Assembly (NCBI RefSeq): GCF_051900425.1
Contig: NZ_JBHZGK010000011.1
Coordinates: forward strand, 1 to 64,000
Origin: Frateuria_A sp051900425
GTDB lineage: Bacteria > Pseudomonadota > Gammaproteobacteria > Xanthomonadales > Rhodanobacteraceae
DNA: 64,000 nt
Direction of reading: 5' to 3'
Position numbers and translations under genes: made by a program. Positions 43,093 to 52,583 of this stretch are shown here, in pieces; positions within the stretch are counted from its first letter, which is position 1; the number at the start of each line of letters is the position of its first letter. The notes beneath the pieces were generated by a model. That model was not told the origin of the DNA. It saw only the letters and a program-made list of their open reading frames with translations, and did not search any database.

Positions 43093-43157
43093 CGGTTTTC
43101 TCGCAGGAAAGGAAGCGGCCACTGTGCGCATGCCGCCGGCGCCCGTCAACGTGCTGT

Positions 43158-44117
43158 TCAAGCCTGGGCGAACGGAAAGGCCAGCACGTCGGCAATCGTA
43201 TCGGTACCGGCCAGGCACATCAGCAGCCGTTCGACGCCCAGCGCCACACCGGCGCAGTCGGGCATCGCGTCGAGTACCGCCAGAAGGTTCGCGTCCATCG
43301 GCACCTCGCGCAGTCCGCGGGCGCGGCGCACGACGTTGTCGCGTTCGAAGCGGGCACGCTGTTCGGCCGCGTCATTGAGTTCGTGATAGCCGTTGGCCAG
43401 CTCATGGGGACCGAGGTAGAGCTCGAAGCGCTCGGCCACCGGCGGATCGTCGTGGCGGATCCGGGCCAGCGCGCACTGGCTCGCCGGGTAGTCGTGGATG
43501 ACCGTGATGCGATCGCGCGGAAAATCCGGCTGCAGGCGGTGCGTGATGAGCAGGTCCAGCCAGTCGTCGCGCGTCAGTCCTTCCGGGTCGACGGAGGATT
43601 CGCCCAGCGCCTGCCGAAGTGCGTCGAGCGCTGCAGTGAGCGGGTCCAGACCCAGCTTGTCCAGGAACAGCTCCCGATAGCTGCACACCCGCACTTCGGC
43701 GCGGCGCCCGACGAGGGCGAGCGCCGCCTGTACCAGGTCCTCCACCTCCCTTGCCAGGCGCCCGTGGTCCCAGCCGACCCGGTACCACTCCAGCATGGTG
43801 AACTCGGGATTGTGCCGCCCACCCGCCTCGCCGTTGCGGAAAACCCGGCCCAGCTCGTAGCAATCGCCCACGCCGGCAGCGAGCAGACGCTTCAAGGGGT
43901 ACTCGGGGGACGTGCGCAACCAACGCTCGGGCGTGCCGGCATCGACGTGGCCACGAAAGGTCGTGGTGAAGCTCTGGATGTTCGGTTCGGTATTGCCGGC
44001 CGCCGACAGGATGGGCGTCTCCACCTCCAGTACGCCGCGTTCGAAGAAGAAGGTTCTCAGCAGCCGGTAAAGTTCGGCACGCAGGCGCAAGGCCGCTTGT
44101 GGCGGGCAGGTATTCAT
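43158..44117 (-). CDS. epmA: EF-P beta-lysylation protein EpmA (PoxA/GenX)
   Basis: A 319-residue class II lysyl-tRNA-synthetase-like enzyme that attaches (R)-beta-lysine to elongation factor P. It shows FERGVLEVETPIL, RTSPEYPLKRLLA, VFRNGEAGGRHNPEFTMLEW and the C-terminal motif GVALGVERLLMC, but no anticodon-binding domain, which sets EpmA apart from LysS. ATGA overlaps the stop of the VOC gene. epmB and efp are not in the window. Confidence 0.94.
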   Translation of the reverse strand: MNTCPPQAALRLRAELYRLLRTFFFERGVLEVETPILSAAGNTEPNIQSFTTTFRGHVDAGTPERWLRTSPEYPLKRLLAAGVGDCYELGRVFRNGEAGGRHNPEFTMLEWYRVGWDHGRLAREVEDLVQAALALVGRRAEVRVCSYRELFLDKLGLDPLTAALDALRQALGESSVDPEGLTRDDWLDLLITHRLQPDFPRDRITVIHDYPASQCALARIRHDDPPVAERFELYLGPHELANGYHELNDAAEQRARFERDNVVRRARGLREVPMDANLLAVLDAMPDCAGVALGVERLLMCLAGTDTIADVLAFPFAQA

Positions 44118-44506
44118 CGGGGCCAGCCGCCTCGATGCAGCACCACGCGACCGCCTTCCGCGTCAGCGAACGTACGCCCGTTCCTCTCCCAGAACGGATT
44201 GGCGTTCTGCACGACGGTAAAGCCTGCCGCGAGCATCGCTCGGCAGCGGGCGGCCCAGCCTTCCTCGTCCTCCAGATAGAAGACCAGCAGTTGCTCCTCG
44301 GGCGGCGACGGTGCAGGCGGTGCCCCGTGATCGTGGATGAACTCCAGGTGGTAGGCCCCCTTCGGATGTCCGAGGATCACGCCGTCGAAACCGTCGTGGC
44401 CACGAAAGGTCGAAAGCACTTCGAGGCCGAGGCCGCCGACGTACTGCGCGCCGATGGCGTCGATGTCCCGGCACGCCCGAGCAACGCGCATCACCGGGCC
44501 CTTCAT
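44114..44506 (-). CDS. VOC-superfamily (glyoxalase-like) protein
   Basis: A 130-residue protein with the beta-alpha-beta-beta-beta layout of the vicinal oxygen chelate fold: VARACRDIDAIGAQYVGGLG at the front, HLEFIHDHG in the middle and GRVVLHRGG near the end. It resembles glyoxalase/bleomycin-resistance-like proteins; the metal ligands are probably a His in HLEFIH and others that I cannot place. It is tightly coupled by ATGA to ligA before it and epmA after it. Function unknown. Confidence 0.75.
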   Translation of the reverse strand: MKGPVMRVARACRDIDAIGAQYVGGLGLEVLSTFRGHDGFDGVILGHPKGAYHLEFIHDHGAPPAPSPPEEQLLVFYLEDEEGWAARCRAMLAAGFTVVQNANPFWERNGRTFADAEGGRVVLHRGGWPR

Positions 44507-46884
44507 GGCGTGTCGTGCCCGGCCAGCATCGCCAGCAGTTGCGCCTCGTCCCATACCGGCACGCCGAGCTCCTGCGCCTTGTCGAGCTTGGAACCGGCCG
44601 CCTCGCCGGCCACCACGAACGAGGTTTTCTTCGAGACGGAACCGGCCACCTTGGCGCCCAGCGCCTCCAGCCGCTGCTTGGCCTCGTCACGGCTCAGGGT
44701 CGGGAGCGTACCGGTGAGCACGACGGTCTGGCCTTCCAGCGGTGCGGCGGTACCCCGGGACTGTGGCACGGCGGCCAGCAGCCGCTGGATGGCGGCCTCG
44801 GCTTCGCGCAGCAGCGCCAGGTGGGTTTGGTCAGCCAGGAAAGCCGCCAGGTTCGTGGCGGCAGCCTGCGGCAGGCCGTGGGTGATCCATTGCGCTTCCC
44901 CGGCCGCGAGCAGGCGCTCGAGGGTTGGGAAGTGCTCGACCAGCAGTTGCGTGCTCTTCGGTCCAAGCTTGGACACCTTCGCGTGATCGAGCAGCGCGGC
45001 CAGTCCCAGCCTTTCGCGCAGGCGCGGCGAGGGGGCCGCCTCGTCACTGAAGGTGATGCCGGCGGCCAGCAGCGCGTCGACCACCCGCTGGTTGCCTTCC
45101 TGCGCGAAAAACCCGGCAATCGAAGCGGCCACTTCCTCGCCGATGTCCGGCAGCACGCGCAGCACGGCGGCCGGCATGCTGCGGACCCTCTCCAGGCTGC
45201 CCAGCCAGGTCGCCAGCGTGCGCGCCGTGCTTTCGCCGATGTGCATGATGCCCAGCGCGAACAGGAACCGTGGCAGCGTGGTGCGCCGGCTGGCGTCGAT
45301 GCCCTCGACCAGGTTCTCGGCCCACTTGGTGGCGATCTTGCCGGCCTTGACCGTCTCCGGCGTGGTGCCCTCGCGCTCGTCGATCGCCTGCTTCATGGCG
45401 ACGAAGCGCTCGACCGTGAGCTGGTACAGGTCGGCCGGCGTGCGCACCATGTCCAGTTCGACCAGTGCATCGACGAAGCGGGTTCCCAGGCCTTCGATGT
45501 CCATCGCGCGGCGCGAGGCAAAGTGGATCAGGGCCTCCTTGCGCTGCGCCGGGCAGACCAGCCCGCCACTGCAACGCCAGGCGGCCTCCCCTTCCTCGCG
45601 CATCAACGCCGAGCCGCATACCGGGCAGTGCGCCGGCATCGTCCAGGGGTGGGTGCCGGCCGGGCGGCGTTCGGTCTGCACGCGCACGACCTCGGGGATC
45701 ACGTCGCCGGCGCGGCGCACGATCACCGTGTCGCCCACGCGTACGTCCAGCCGCGCGATCTGGTCGGCGTTGTGCAGGGTCGCGTTGGTGACGGTGACGC
45801 CCGCCACCTGCACGGGCCTGAGGCGCGCGACCGGCGTCGCCGCGCCGGTTCGGCCGATCTGGATCTCGATCGCCTCGACCTCGGTGCTCTGCTCCTGCGC
45901 CGGGAACTTGTGCGCAATGGCCCAGCGCGGCGCGCGCGAGACGAACCCCATCTCGCGCTGGCCCGCGTAATCGTCGAGCTTGTAGACCACGCCGTCGATG
46001 TCGTACGGCAGTTCGGCGCGCTTTGCGCCGATGCGCTGGTAGTAGGCGATGAGCCCATCGAACCCGCGCGCCACGTCCGCCTCCGGCGAGACCGGGAAGC
46101 CCCATTCGCGCAGTCGCGCCAGCGTCTGCGAATGGGTGGCCGGCAGCTCGCCGCCTTCGACCACGCCGACCGCGTAGGCGAAGAAGCTCAACCGGCGTTT
46201 CGCGGTGATCGCCGCGTCCAGCTGGCGCAGCGAACCCGCCGCGCCGTTGCGCGGGTTGGCCAGCGGTCTTTCGCCGTGCGTGCGGGCGTACGCGTTGAAG
46301 GCCTCGAAATCCTTGTGCAGCATGATTACTTCGCCGCGCACCTCCAGCACCCGCGGCCAGCCGGTGCCGCGCAACCTCAGCGGGATCGCCCGCACGGTGC
46401 GCAGGTTCGCCGTGACGTCCTCGCCGGTTTCGCCGTCGCCACGCGTGGCACCCTGGACGAACACGCCCTGCTCGTAGCGCAGGCTGATCGCCAGACCATC
46501 CAGCTTCGGTTCGACCGAGAACACCGGTTCGCGCCGATCCAGCGCCTGCTCGACGCGCCGTTCGAACTCGACAATTTCGCGGAAACGCTCGCGCTCGCTG
46601 TCGCCTTCCTGCTCGAAGGCGTTGCCGAGCGACAACATCGGCAAGGCGTGGCGCACCTCGGCGAAGCCGCCACGCGCGCGGGCGCCCACACGGCGGGTGG
46701 GCGAATCGGCCGTGACCAGCTCCGGATGGGCGGCCTCCAGCGCCTCCAGTTCGCGCATCAGGCGGTCGTACTCGGCGTCGGTGATGTCGGCGTCGTCGAG
46801 GACGTGGTAGCGGTAGTTCGCCTGCTCGATCCGCTCGCGCAGTTCGGCGGCCCGGGCCTGCCAGTCGGAAGTGTTCGGATGCAT
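44503..46884 (-). CDS. ligA: NAD-dependent DNA ligase
   Basis: A 793-residue ligase that seals nicks in replication and repair. The adenylation site is Lys127 in EPKLDGLAIS. The domain order is Ia (1-70), adenylation, OB-fold, a zinc finger (CPVCG followed 18 residues on by CSGGLVC), helix-hairpin-helix repeats and a C-terminal BRCT domain (about 715-793) with GQTVVLTGTLP. The ATG at 46884 gives the usual start. It heads an operon with the VOC gene and epmA. Confidence 0.96.
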   Translation of the reverse strand: MHPNTSDWQARAAELRERIEQANYRYHVLDDADITDAEYDRLMRELEALEAAHPELVTADSPTRRVGARARGGFAEVRHALPMLSLGNAFEQEGDSERERFREIVEFERRVEQALDRREPVFSVEPKLDGLAISLRYEQGVFVQGATRGDGETGEDVTANLRTVRAIPLRLRGTGWPRVLEVRGEVIMLHKDFEAFNAYARTHGERPLANPRNGAAGSLRQLDAAITAKRRLSFFAYAVGVVEGGELPATHSQTLARLREWGFPVSPEADVARGFDGLIAYYQRIGAKRAELPYDIDGVVYKLDDYAGQREMGFVSRAPRWAIAHKFPAQEQSTEVEAIEIQIGRTGAATPVARLRPVQVAGVTVTNATLHNADQIARLDVRVGDTVIVRRAGDVIPEVVRVQTERRPAGTHPWTMPAHCPVCGSALMREEGEAAWRCSGGLVCPAQRKEALIHFASRRAMDIEGLGTRFVDALVELDMVRTPADLYQLTVERFVAMKQAIDEREGTTPETVKAGKIATKWAENLVEGIDASRRTTLPRFLFALGIMHIGESTARTLATWLGSLERVRSMPAAVLRVLPDIGEEVAASIAGFFAQEGNQRVVDALLAAGITFSDEAAPSPRLRERLGLAALLDHAKVSKLGPKSTQLLVEHFPTLERLLAAGEAQWITHGLPQAAATNLAAFLADQTHLALLREAEAAIQRLLAAVPQSRGTAAPLEGQTVVLTGTLPTLSRDEAKQRLEALGAKVAGSVSKKTSFVVAGEAAGSKLDKAQELGVPVWDEAQLLAMLAGHDTP

Positions 46885-47000
46885 GGCGGGAGTGTAGCGA
46901 CAGGCCCATCGACGCGGCACGTCGCCGCTAAGGAAGCCGAAAGGACACCGCGCTAGCGTGCCGGTGCCGACGGCCCAGAACCGCCGCGGGAGAAAAGCTC

Positions 47001-47618
47001 ATGCGCCCGTTCCGATGGTTTGCCTGCCTGCTTTTCCTGGTCTGCGGCACCGCCGTCGCCAACGGCGGGCCGCTCGGTATCGACCACCGGCTGCACTACG
47101 ACAACGCCGGCATCTGGAAGCGCAGCAACCAGAAGGTCCTGCTGTACGGCAGCATCGTCACGGTCGGCGCCGGCGCCATCGCCTTCGGCGACGACAACAA
47201 GCTGGGCGACACCTTCTGGCGGTCGGTCGATGCCATGGTCATCACCGGCGTGGGCACCCAGGCGCTGAAGTACACCTTCCGCCGCGAGCGCCCCTCGCAG
47301 ACGGACGACCCGAACCGCTTCTTCACGCACGGCCAGAGCTTTCCCAGCGGCGAGGTCGCCGCGCTTTCCGCCGCCGTCACGCCCTTCATCGCCAATTACG
47401 GCGACGAGCACCCGGCCGTCTATGCGCTGGCCCTGCTGCCCGCCTATGACGCCGTGGCGCGCATGAAAGTCCATGCCCACTGGCAGAGCGACGTGCTGGT
47501 TGGCGCGCTGGTCGGTACCGGCGTCGGCCTGTGGGCCAGTCGGCGCGATTCGCCGCTGATCGTCGGCTGGCTACCGGGCGGGTTCAGCGTAGGCTACGTG
47601 CACCACTTCAAACCGTAG
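47001..47618 (+). CDS. PAP2-family membrane-associated phosphatase-like protein with altered motif
   Basis: A 205-residue secreted or membrane-anchored protein with an N-terminal signal (MRPFRWFACLLFLVCGTAVA). The PAP2 motifs are KYTFRRERPS (90-99), PSGE (115-118, normally PSGH) and RMKVHAHWQSD (Arg154, His160, Asp164). The histidine of the second motif is replaced by Glu, which in known PAP2 enzymes would remove the proton donor. It therefore may be inactive or have altered chemistry. The ATG at 47001 has a GGGAGAAAAG ribosome site. It converges on rnk with a 19-base gap. Confidence 0.85.
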   Translation: MRPFRWFACLLFLVCGTAVANGGPLGIDHRLHYDNAGIWKRSNQKVLLYGSIVTVGAGAIAFGDDNKLGDTFWRSVDAMVITGVGTQALKYTFRRERPSQTDDPNRFFTHGQSFPSGEVAALSAAVTPFIANYGDEHPAVYALALLPAYDAVARMKVHAHWQSDVLVGALVGTGVGLWASRRDSPLIVGWLPGGFSVGYVHHFKP

Positions 47619-47637
47619 GCGGGACCTGCGCCGGCCC

Positions 47638-48045
47638 TCAGCGATGAAGGTGCCCGGAAGCCTCCGGCTGGTAGTCGATCTCCATGACGCGCAGGTGCCG
47701 TGGCCGGCCGCCGGGCATCGGCCAGTCGATCTCCTGGCCGCGCGCCAGTCCCAGCAGCGCGCTGCCCACGGGAGCGAGGACAGACACGGTGCCGGGCTTG
47801 CCGGCCGCGCCCGGATACACCAGCGACATCGTGATGCGCTCGCCGGTCCCTTCCTCGCTGAAGGTCACCGTGGAATTCATCGTGACCACGTCGGCCGGCA
47901 TGTCGCCCGGTTCCCGTACTTCCGCCCGATCCAGTTCCGCACGCAGCGACGCGTGTTGCTGTGCTTCACCGGCCGGCAGCCGATCGAGCATGTTCTCGAT
48001 GCGTTCGACATCCAGACGGGAAAGGACGATGGCGGGCCGGCTCAT
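47638..48045 (-). CDS. rnk: Regulator of nucleoside diphosphate kinase, Rnk-like (GreA/GreB C-terminal fold)
   Basis: A 135-residue transcription-factor-like protein. The N-terminal part PAIVLSRLDVERIENMLDRL is the Rnk coiled region, and the C-terminal FKBP-like domain has SVLAPVGSALLGLARGQEIDW. Rnk binds RNA polymerase in the secondary channel and lacks the acidic tip of GreA. The ATG at 48045 fits relatives. The protein is divergent from the DHA2 exporter, 180 bases apart. Confidence 0.9.
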   Translation of the reverse strand: MSRPAIVLSRLDVERIENMLDRLPAGEAQQHASLRAELDRAEVREPGDMPADVVTMNSTVTFSEEGTGERITMSLVYPGAAGKPGTVSVLAPVGSALLGLARGQEIDWPMPGGRPRHLRVMEIDYQPEASGHLHR

Positions 48046-48225
48046 GGGGTTCTCCACGGAAAAAACCGGCGACGTGCCGGCAGGTCGGGACAGGCGAAAA
48101 GGTGCTGCGCAAAAAGCGCGGGCTTCTCCCCGGAATCTGGTGACGCCGGCGCAAAAACGCAAGCCCGCCACGGACCGGCGATGATGCATGCACCGAATGC
48201 ACCCGGGCCCGTATCATGCGCCCCC

Positions 48226-49671
48226 ATGCCGAACGACGCCGTCACGCCCGCCCCTCCCCTGCACGCGGGCGAGCCGGTCGAGGCGTCCTCGCGCGAGCGC
48301 TATCGCGGCCTGATCTGGCTGGTTTCGGCGGCGTTCTTCATGCAGGCGCTGGATTCGACCATCGTCAACACCGCAGTGCCCGCCATGGCCGAGGCACTCG
48401 GCGTCACGCCGCTGGGCATGCGCAGCGCGCTCACCAGCTACGTCCTGACGCTGGCGATCCTGATCCCGGCCAGTCCCTGGCTGTGTGACCGCTTCGGCAC
48501 CCGCAAGGTGTTCGGCGCCGCGATCGCGGTGTTTGGCGTGGGGTCGCTGTTCTGCGGCGTTTCCCAGACGTTGCCCCAGCTGGTGGCCGCGCGCGTGATG
48601 CAGGGCGTCGGCGGCGCGGCACTGATGCCGGTCGGCCGCTACGTGCTGGTGCGCAGCATCGCCAGGCGGGAGTTCGTGGCGGTGATGAGTACGGTGGCTA
48701 CCTTCGGCCTGCTCGGCTCGGTGCTGGGGCCGCTGCTGGGCGGTGCGCTGGTCGAGTTCACGTCGTGGCGGCTGATCTTCCTGATCAACGTGCCGGTCGG
48801 CATCTGCGGGCTGTGGATGAACAAGCAGGACATGCCCGAGTACCGCATGCAGCACGCCAACCGCTTCGACCTGCCGGGCTTCCTGCTGTTCGCCGCCGCT
48901 TCGGCGCTGTTGCTGACCGCCTCCGAGCTGGTCGGCGCCGAGCACGTGGCGTGGTCGCGCATCGGCGAGTGCACGGCGCTGGCGCTGCTGACCGGCGTCA
49001 TCTATGTCTGGCACAGCCGGCGCACCGCGTTCCCGGTGGCCGACCTCTCGCTGCTGAAGGTGCGCAGCGTGTGGGTGGCGCTGGCCGGCAACCTGTTCAC
49101 CCGGCTGGGCATCTCCGGCATGTTCCTGCTGCTGGTGCTGTTCCTGCAGGTCGGCTGCGGCTGGTCGGCACTGATGGCGGGCCTGATGATGGTGCCGCAG
49201 GCGCTCGGTTCGATCAGTGCCAAGTGGATCGTCAACCGCGCGCTGGCCAGGCTCGGATACCGTCGCCTGCTGCTGGGCAACACCCTGATCGTGGCGGTGC
49301 TGCTTGCCTCGTTCGCGTTGTTCGGCCGCACCACGCCGATCTGGGTGATCGCACCGATGGTGCTCCTGTACGGCGGTTTCGCCGGCATGCAATACACCGC
49401 GATGAACACGCTGATCTACCACGACCTGGACATCAGGCACGCCTCGATGGCCTCGTCGATGGCTTCCACGGCGCAGTACCTGTCGATGAGCTTCGGTATC
49501 GCGCTCGCCACGCTGCTGATGGAGTGGCTGCTGCAAGGCCACGCGCATTCGGATTACGTCGCCGCGTTCCGCTGGACGGTGCTGATCCTGGCGGTGGTCA
49601 CCGCATCGGCCAGCCGTGTGTTCGGGCGGCTCAGCGCCGACCGTCCGGCGCGCAGGGAAGTGCCGGCCTGA
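48226..49671 (+). CDS. MFS drug:H+ antiporter, DHA2 (EmrB/QacA-like)
   Basis: A 481-residue protein with about 14 hydrophobic segments, the DHA2 layout. The motif LDSTIVNTAVPAMA and the loop motif LCDRFGTRKVFGA are visible, and ARVMQGVGGAALMPVGR follows. The first 30 residues are a Pro/Ala-rich cytosolic tail. The natural substrate is unknown; relatives export lipophilic cations and antibiotics. No EmrA-like adaptor gene is present beside it. The ATG at 48226 was chosen because the open frame before it (to 47644) has no family match. Confidence 0.9.
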   Translation: MPNDAVTPAPPLHAGEPVEASSRERYRGLIWLVSAAFFMQALDSTIVNTAVPAMAEALGVTPLGMRSALTSYVLTLAILIPASPWLCDRFGTRKVFGAAIAVFGVGSLFCGVSQTLPQLVAARVMQGVGGAALMPVGRYVLVRSIARREFVAVMSTVATFGLLGSVLGPLLGGALVEFTSWRLIFLINVPVGICGLWMNKQDMPEYRMQHANRFDLPGFLLFAAASALLLTASELVGAEHVAWSRIGECTALALLTGVIYVWHSRRTAFPVADLSLLKVRSVWVALAGNLFTRLGISGMFLLLVLFLQVGCGWSALMAGLMMVPQALGSISAKWIVNRALARLGYRRLLLGNTLIVAVLLASFALFGRTTPIWVIAPMVLLYGGFAGMQYTAMNTLIYHDLDIRHASMASSMASTAQYLSMSFGIALATLLMEWLLQGHAHSDYVAAFRWTVLILAVVTASASRVFGRLSADRPARREVPA

Positions 49672-49721
49672 GGACGGCGCGCGCCTGATAGGCTTGGCGG
49701 GCGTTTTCCAGGAAGCCCTCC

Positions 49722-51104
49722 ATGCGGTCCATGTTGCTCCTCGCCACCCTGGCTGGCGGTCTCCCGGGTCCGGCCCTCGCTGCCGACGCGGGCGCGAACT
49801 TCCACCTGACCGGCCATCCTGCCGGCTGGCTCGCGCTGGCGCTGTTCGTGCTCGCCTATGTGGCGGTGGTGCTGGAGGAGCGCATCCGGATCGCCAAGTC
49901 CAAGCCGGTGATGCTCGCCGCCGCGCTGATCTGGGGCCTGATCGCCTGGCAGACGCGCGATGCCAGCGGCGGCTCGGGCGCCGCACGCAACGCGTTCCAG
50001 GCGATGTTCCTGGAGTACGCGGAGATCTTCTTTTTCCTCGTGGTGGCGATGACCTACGTCGCCGCCATGGGCGAGCGCAACGTGTTCGAAGCGTTGCGCG
50101 CGCAACTGACGCGCCGGCGACTGGGTTACCGCGCGCTGTTCTGGATCACCGGCACCATCGCCTTCTTCCTCTCGCCGGTGCTGGACAACCTCACTACCGC
50201 GCTGGTGATGTCGGCGGTGGTGCTGGCGGTCGGCGGTGGGCAGGTTCGCTTCGCCACGCTCTCGCTGATCAACCTGGTGGTCGCCGCCAACGCCGGTGGC
50301 GCGTGGAGCGCGTTCGGCGATATCACCACGCTGATGGTGTGGCAGGCACACAAGGCGGAGTTCTTCGACTTCTTCCGGCTGTTCCTTCCCGCGCTGGCCA
50401 ACTGGCTGGTTCCGGCCGTCGCGATGCATTTCGCGCTGCCGAGGGGCTTGCCCGAGTCCGTGCCGGGGAACGTGCGCCTCAAGCCCGGCGGCATCGGCAT
50501 CTGCCTGACCTTCGCGCTGACCATCGCGATCACCGTCCTGGGCAAGCAATGGCTTGGCATGCCCGCCGCCTACGGCATGCTCACCGGACTGGCCCTGCTC
50601 AACCTGCTGGCCTCGCGCATCGACCGCAGCCAGCGCCGCTATGCCCTGGCGCAAGGCATGGACGAGGAGCCCTACTCGATCTTCCGGATCATCGCCAACG
50701 CCGAATGGGACACGCTGCTGTTCTTCTACGGCGTATTCGGCTGCGTCGGCGGGCTGGCGGCGCTGGGCTACCTGGAGCTGGCGTCCCACACGCTCTACGG
50801 CACGTTCGGCGCGACCCTGGCCAACACCGCCATGGGTGTGCTTTCGGCGGTGATCGACAACATCCCGATCATGTACGCCGTGCTGCAGATGAACCCGCCG
50901 ATGGACGAGGCACAGTGGCTGCTGATCACCCTCACCGCCGGCGTGGGCGGCAGCCTGCTCTCGGTTGGCTCGGCCGCGGGCGTGGCGCTCATGGGAGCAT
51001 CCGGTGGCCGCTACACGTTCATGAGCCATCTGCGCTGGAGTTGGGCCATCGCACTCGGCTATGCAGCGAGCATCGCCCTGCACCTGGCCCTCAACGGCGC
51101 GTAG
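49722..51104 (+). CDS. nhaD: Na+/H+ antiporter NhaD
   Basis: A 460-residue transporter of the IT/NhaD family. It starts with a signal-like hydrophobic segment, then about 12 more. The conserved block FFLSPVLDNLTTALVMSA, the matched second repeat LSAVIDNIPIMYAVLQM, and the SVGSAAGVALMGA motif identify NhaD. It extrudes sodium or lithium in exchange for protons. It sits ahead of a second cation/proton antiporter, so the two may work together in ion and pH control. Confidence 0.9.
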   Translation: MRSMLLLATLAGGLPGPALAADAGANFHLTGHPAGWLALALFVLAYVAVVLEERIRIAKSKPVMLAAALIWGLIAWQTRDASGGSGAARNAFQAMFLEYAEIFFFLVVAMTYVAAMGERNVFEALRAQLTRRRLGYRALFWITGTIAFFLSPVLDNLTTALVMSAVVLAVGGGQVRFATLSLINLVVAANAGGAWSAFGDITTLMVWQAHKAEFFDFFRLFLPALANWLVPAVAMHFALPRGLPESVPGNVRLKPGGIGICLTFALTIAITVLGKQWLGMPAAYGMLTGLALLNLLASRIDRSQRRYALAQGMDEEPYSIFRIIANAEWDTLLFFYGVFGCVGGLAALGYLELASHTLYGTFGATLANTAMGVLSAVIDNIPIMYAVLQMNPPMDEAQWLLITLTAGVGGSLLSVGSAAGVALMGASGGRYTFMSHLRWSWAIALGYAASIALHLALNGA

Positions 51105-51190
51105 CAGGTTTGCAGGGGGCACACTTGTGCGCGCCCGTGTTGTTCCGGTCGCCACCTGCGCGCACATGATCCGCGTCACCAAGGAACACC

Positions 51191-52393
51191 ATGCACCACG
51201 CCAGCGACATCCTGCTCACCCTTTTCCTGGTCTTCGTTGCCGCCCAGATCGGCGCCGAGATCGCCCAACGCCTGAAGCTGCCGGGCGTGGTAGGCGAGAT
51301 CGCGGCCGGTTGCGTGATCGGCCCTTCCCTGCTCGGGTGGATCAGTCCCGATCAGGTCATGCCGGGCACGCCGCTGGACGTGCTGGCGGAGATCGGTGTC
51401 GTGCTCCTGTTGTTCTCCGTTGGACTGGAAACGCGGCTGGAGGACCTGAAGCGGGTCGGCAAGATCGCCTTCCTGGTGGGCGTGCTGGGCGTGCTGATTC
51501 CCTTCGGCATGGGCGGCGTATGGGCACACGGCAGTGGCTTTGACTGGGGCAAGTCGCTGTTCATCGCCGCTGCCTTCGTCGCAACGTCCGCGGGCATCAC
51601 CGCGCGCGTGCTGCAGGAGCTGGGGGCGCTGCAACGGGTGGAGAGCAAGGTGATCCTGGGCGCCGCGGTGATCGACGACATCCTTGCCATGCTGTTGCTC
51701 GGCGTCGTGGTGTCGCTGCAGGGGGGCGGAGGCTTCGAACCGGTGAAGCTGCTGGCCGTCCTGGGCAGCGCGATCGGCTTCGTCGTTCTGGTCGGGCTGG
51801 GTGGCGCGCGGGTGATGCGATGGAATTCGGCTTGGCTGGAAAAACCGCACAGTGCCCACTCGCCCCTGGCCATCGTGCTCGCGATCTGCCTCGGGCTGGC
51901 GTGGTTGTCCACCCTGCTGGGCCTGGCCGCGATCATCGGCGCGTTCCTGGCCGGCATGATCGCCTCGGAAACGCGCCAGCAGCACACGCTCGAAAAGCAG
52001 ACCCAGCCGCTGCTGGCCCTGCTGACGCCCTTCTTCTTCGTCGTCACCGGCAGCAAGATCGACCTGGCCCAGCTGGCCAGCCCCGATGCGGTGGGGACGC
52101 TGGCGATCGTCACCCTGATCGCGGTGGTCTCCAAGCTTGCCGGAGGCTGGCTCGGGTCGCTGTCGCTCGGGCGCAGCGCCGCGACCATCGTCGGTTTCGG
52201 GATGGTGCCCCGGGGCGAGGTCGGCGTGGTGGTGGCGAGCCTGGGCCTGGCAGCCGGCGTCTTCAGCGACCGCATCTACGCGATCATCGTGGCGATGTCG
52301 CTTCTAACCGCGATGGTCACGCCGCCGGTGCTGGCGTGGTTGCTCAAGCGCTATCCGGCCGATCCGAAGCTCAACCCGGGCGCAGGCGGATGA
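51191..52393 (+). CDS. Cation:proton antiporter, CPA2/Kef type
   Basis: A 400-residue CPA2-family membrane protein with about 12 hydrophobic segments. It has LKLPGVVGEIAAGCVIGPSLLG at the front, LFSVGLETRLEDL, SAGITARVLQELG, and GMVPRGEVGVVVASLGLA in the second half, all typical of the Kef/NapA branch. It lacks the C-terminal TrkA-N domain of KefB/KefC. Its 3' end overlaps a minus-strand small ORF by 23 bases. Ion specificity is unknown. Confidence 0.9.
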   Translation: MHHASDILLTLFLVFVAAQIGAEIAQRLKLPGVVGEIAAGCVIGPSLLGWISPDQVMPGTPLDVLAEIGVVLLLFSVGLETRLEDLKRVGKIAFLVGVLGVLIPFGMGGVWAHGSGFDWGKSLFIAAAFVATSAGITARVLQELGALQRVESKVILGAAVIDDILAMLLLGVVVSLQGGGGFEPVKLLAVLGSAIGFVVLVGLGGARVMRWNSAWLEKPHSAHSPLAIVLAICLGLAWLSTLLGLAAIIGAFLAGMIASETRQQHTLEKQTQPLLALLTPFFFVVTGSKIDLAQLASPDAVGTLAIVTLIAVVSKLAGGWLGSLSLGRSAATIVGFGMVPRGEVGVVVASLGLAAGVFSDRIYAIIVAMSLLTAMVTPPVLAWLLKRYPADPKLNPGAGG

Positions 52394-52583
52394 CCGGATG
52401 ATGCCGGGCAAGCACCCGCTGCATGCGCTCGATGCAGGCCTGCCGCAGCCGCACCGCCTTCTCCGCGTCGGAGTCGTCCAGGCGCTCGGCGCGCACGCGG
52501 TCGCGATGCTCGATCTCCAGCACCAGCAACCGATGGGCTTCGGCCAACCTTGCCTGGATCTTCTCGTCAAGGACCATGGTCAT
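52371..52583 (-). CDS. Small charged protein of unknown function
   Basis: A 70-residue ORF starting MTMVLDEKIQARLAEAHRLL, rich in Arg, Glu and Leu with heptad-like spacing (LAEAHRLLVLEIEHRDRVRA), so it is probably a coiled-coil helix pair. I recognise no family. Its 3' end overlaps the antiporter by 23 bases on the other strand. The codon bias looks like coding sequence. Confidence 0.5.
   Translation of the reverse strand: MTMVLDEKIQARLAEAHRLLVLEIEHRDRVRAERLDDSDAEKAVRLRQACIERMQRVLARHHPVIRLRPG

Noticed and set aside
48226..49986. 590-codon minus-strand ORF across the DHA2 exporter
   Set aside because: Arg/His/Gln-rich antisense frame of an obvious membrane transporter.
51115..51170. CACACTTGTGCGCGCCCG stretch after nhaD resembling the TGTAGGAGCG repeat
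   Set aside because: Similarity is limited to a dozen bases; too degraded to call.
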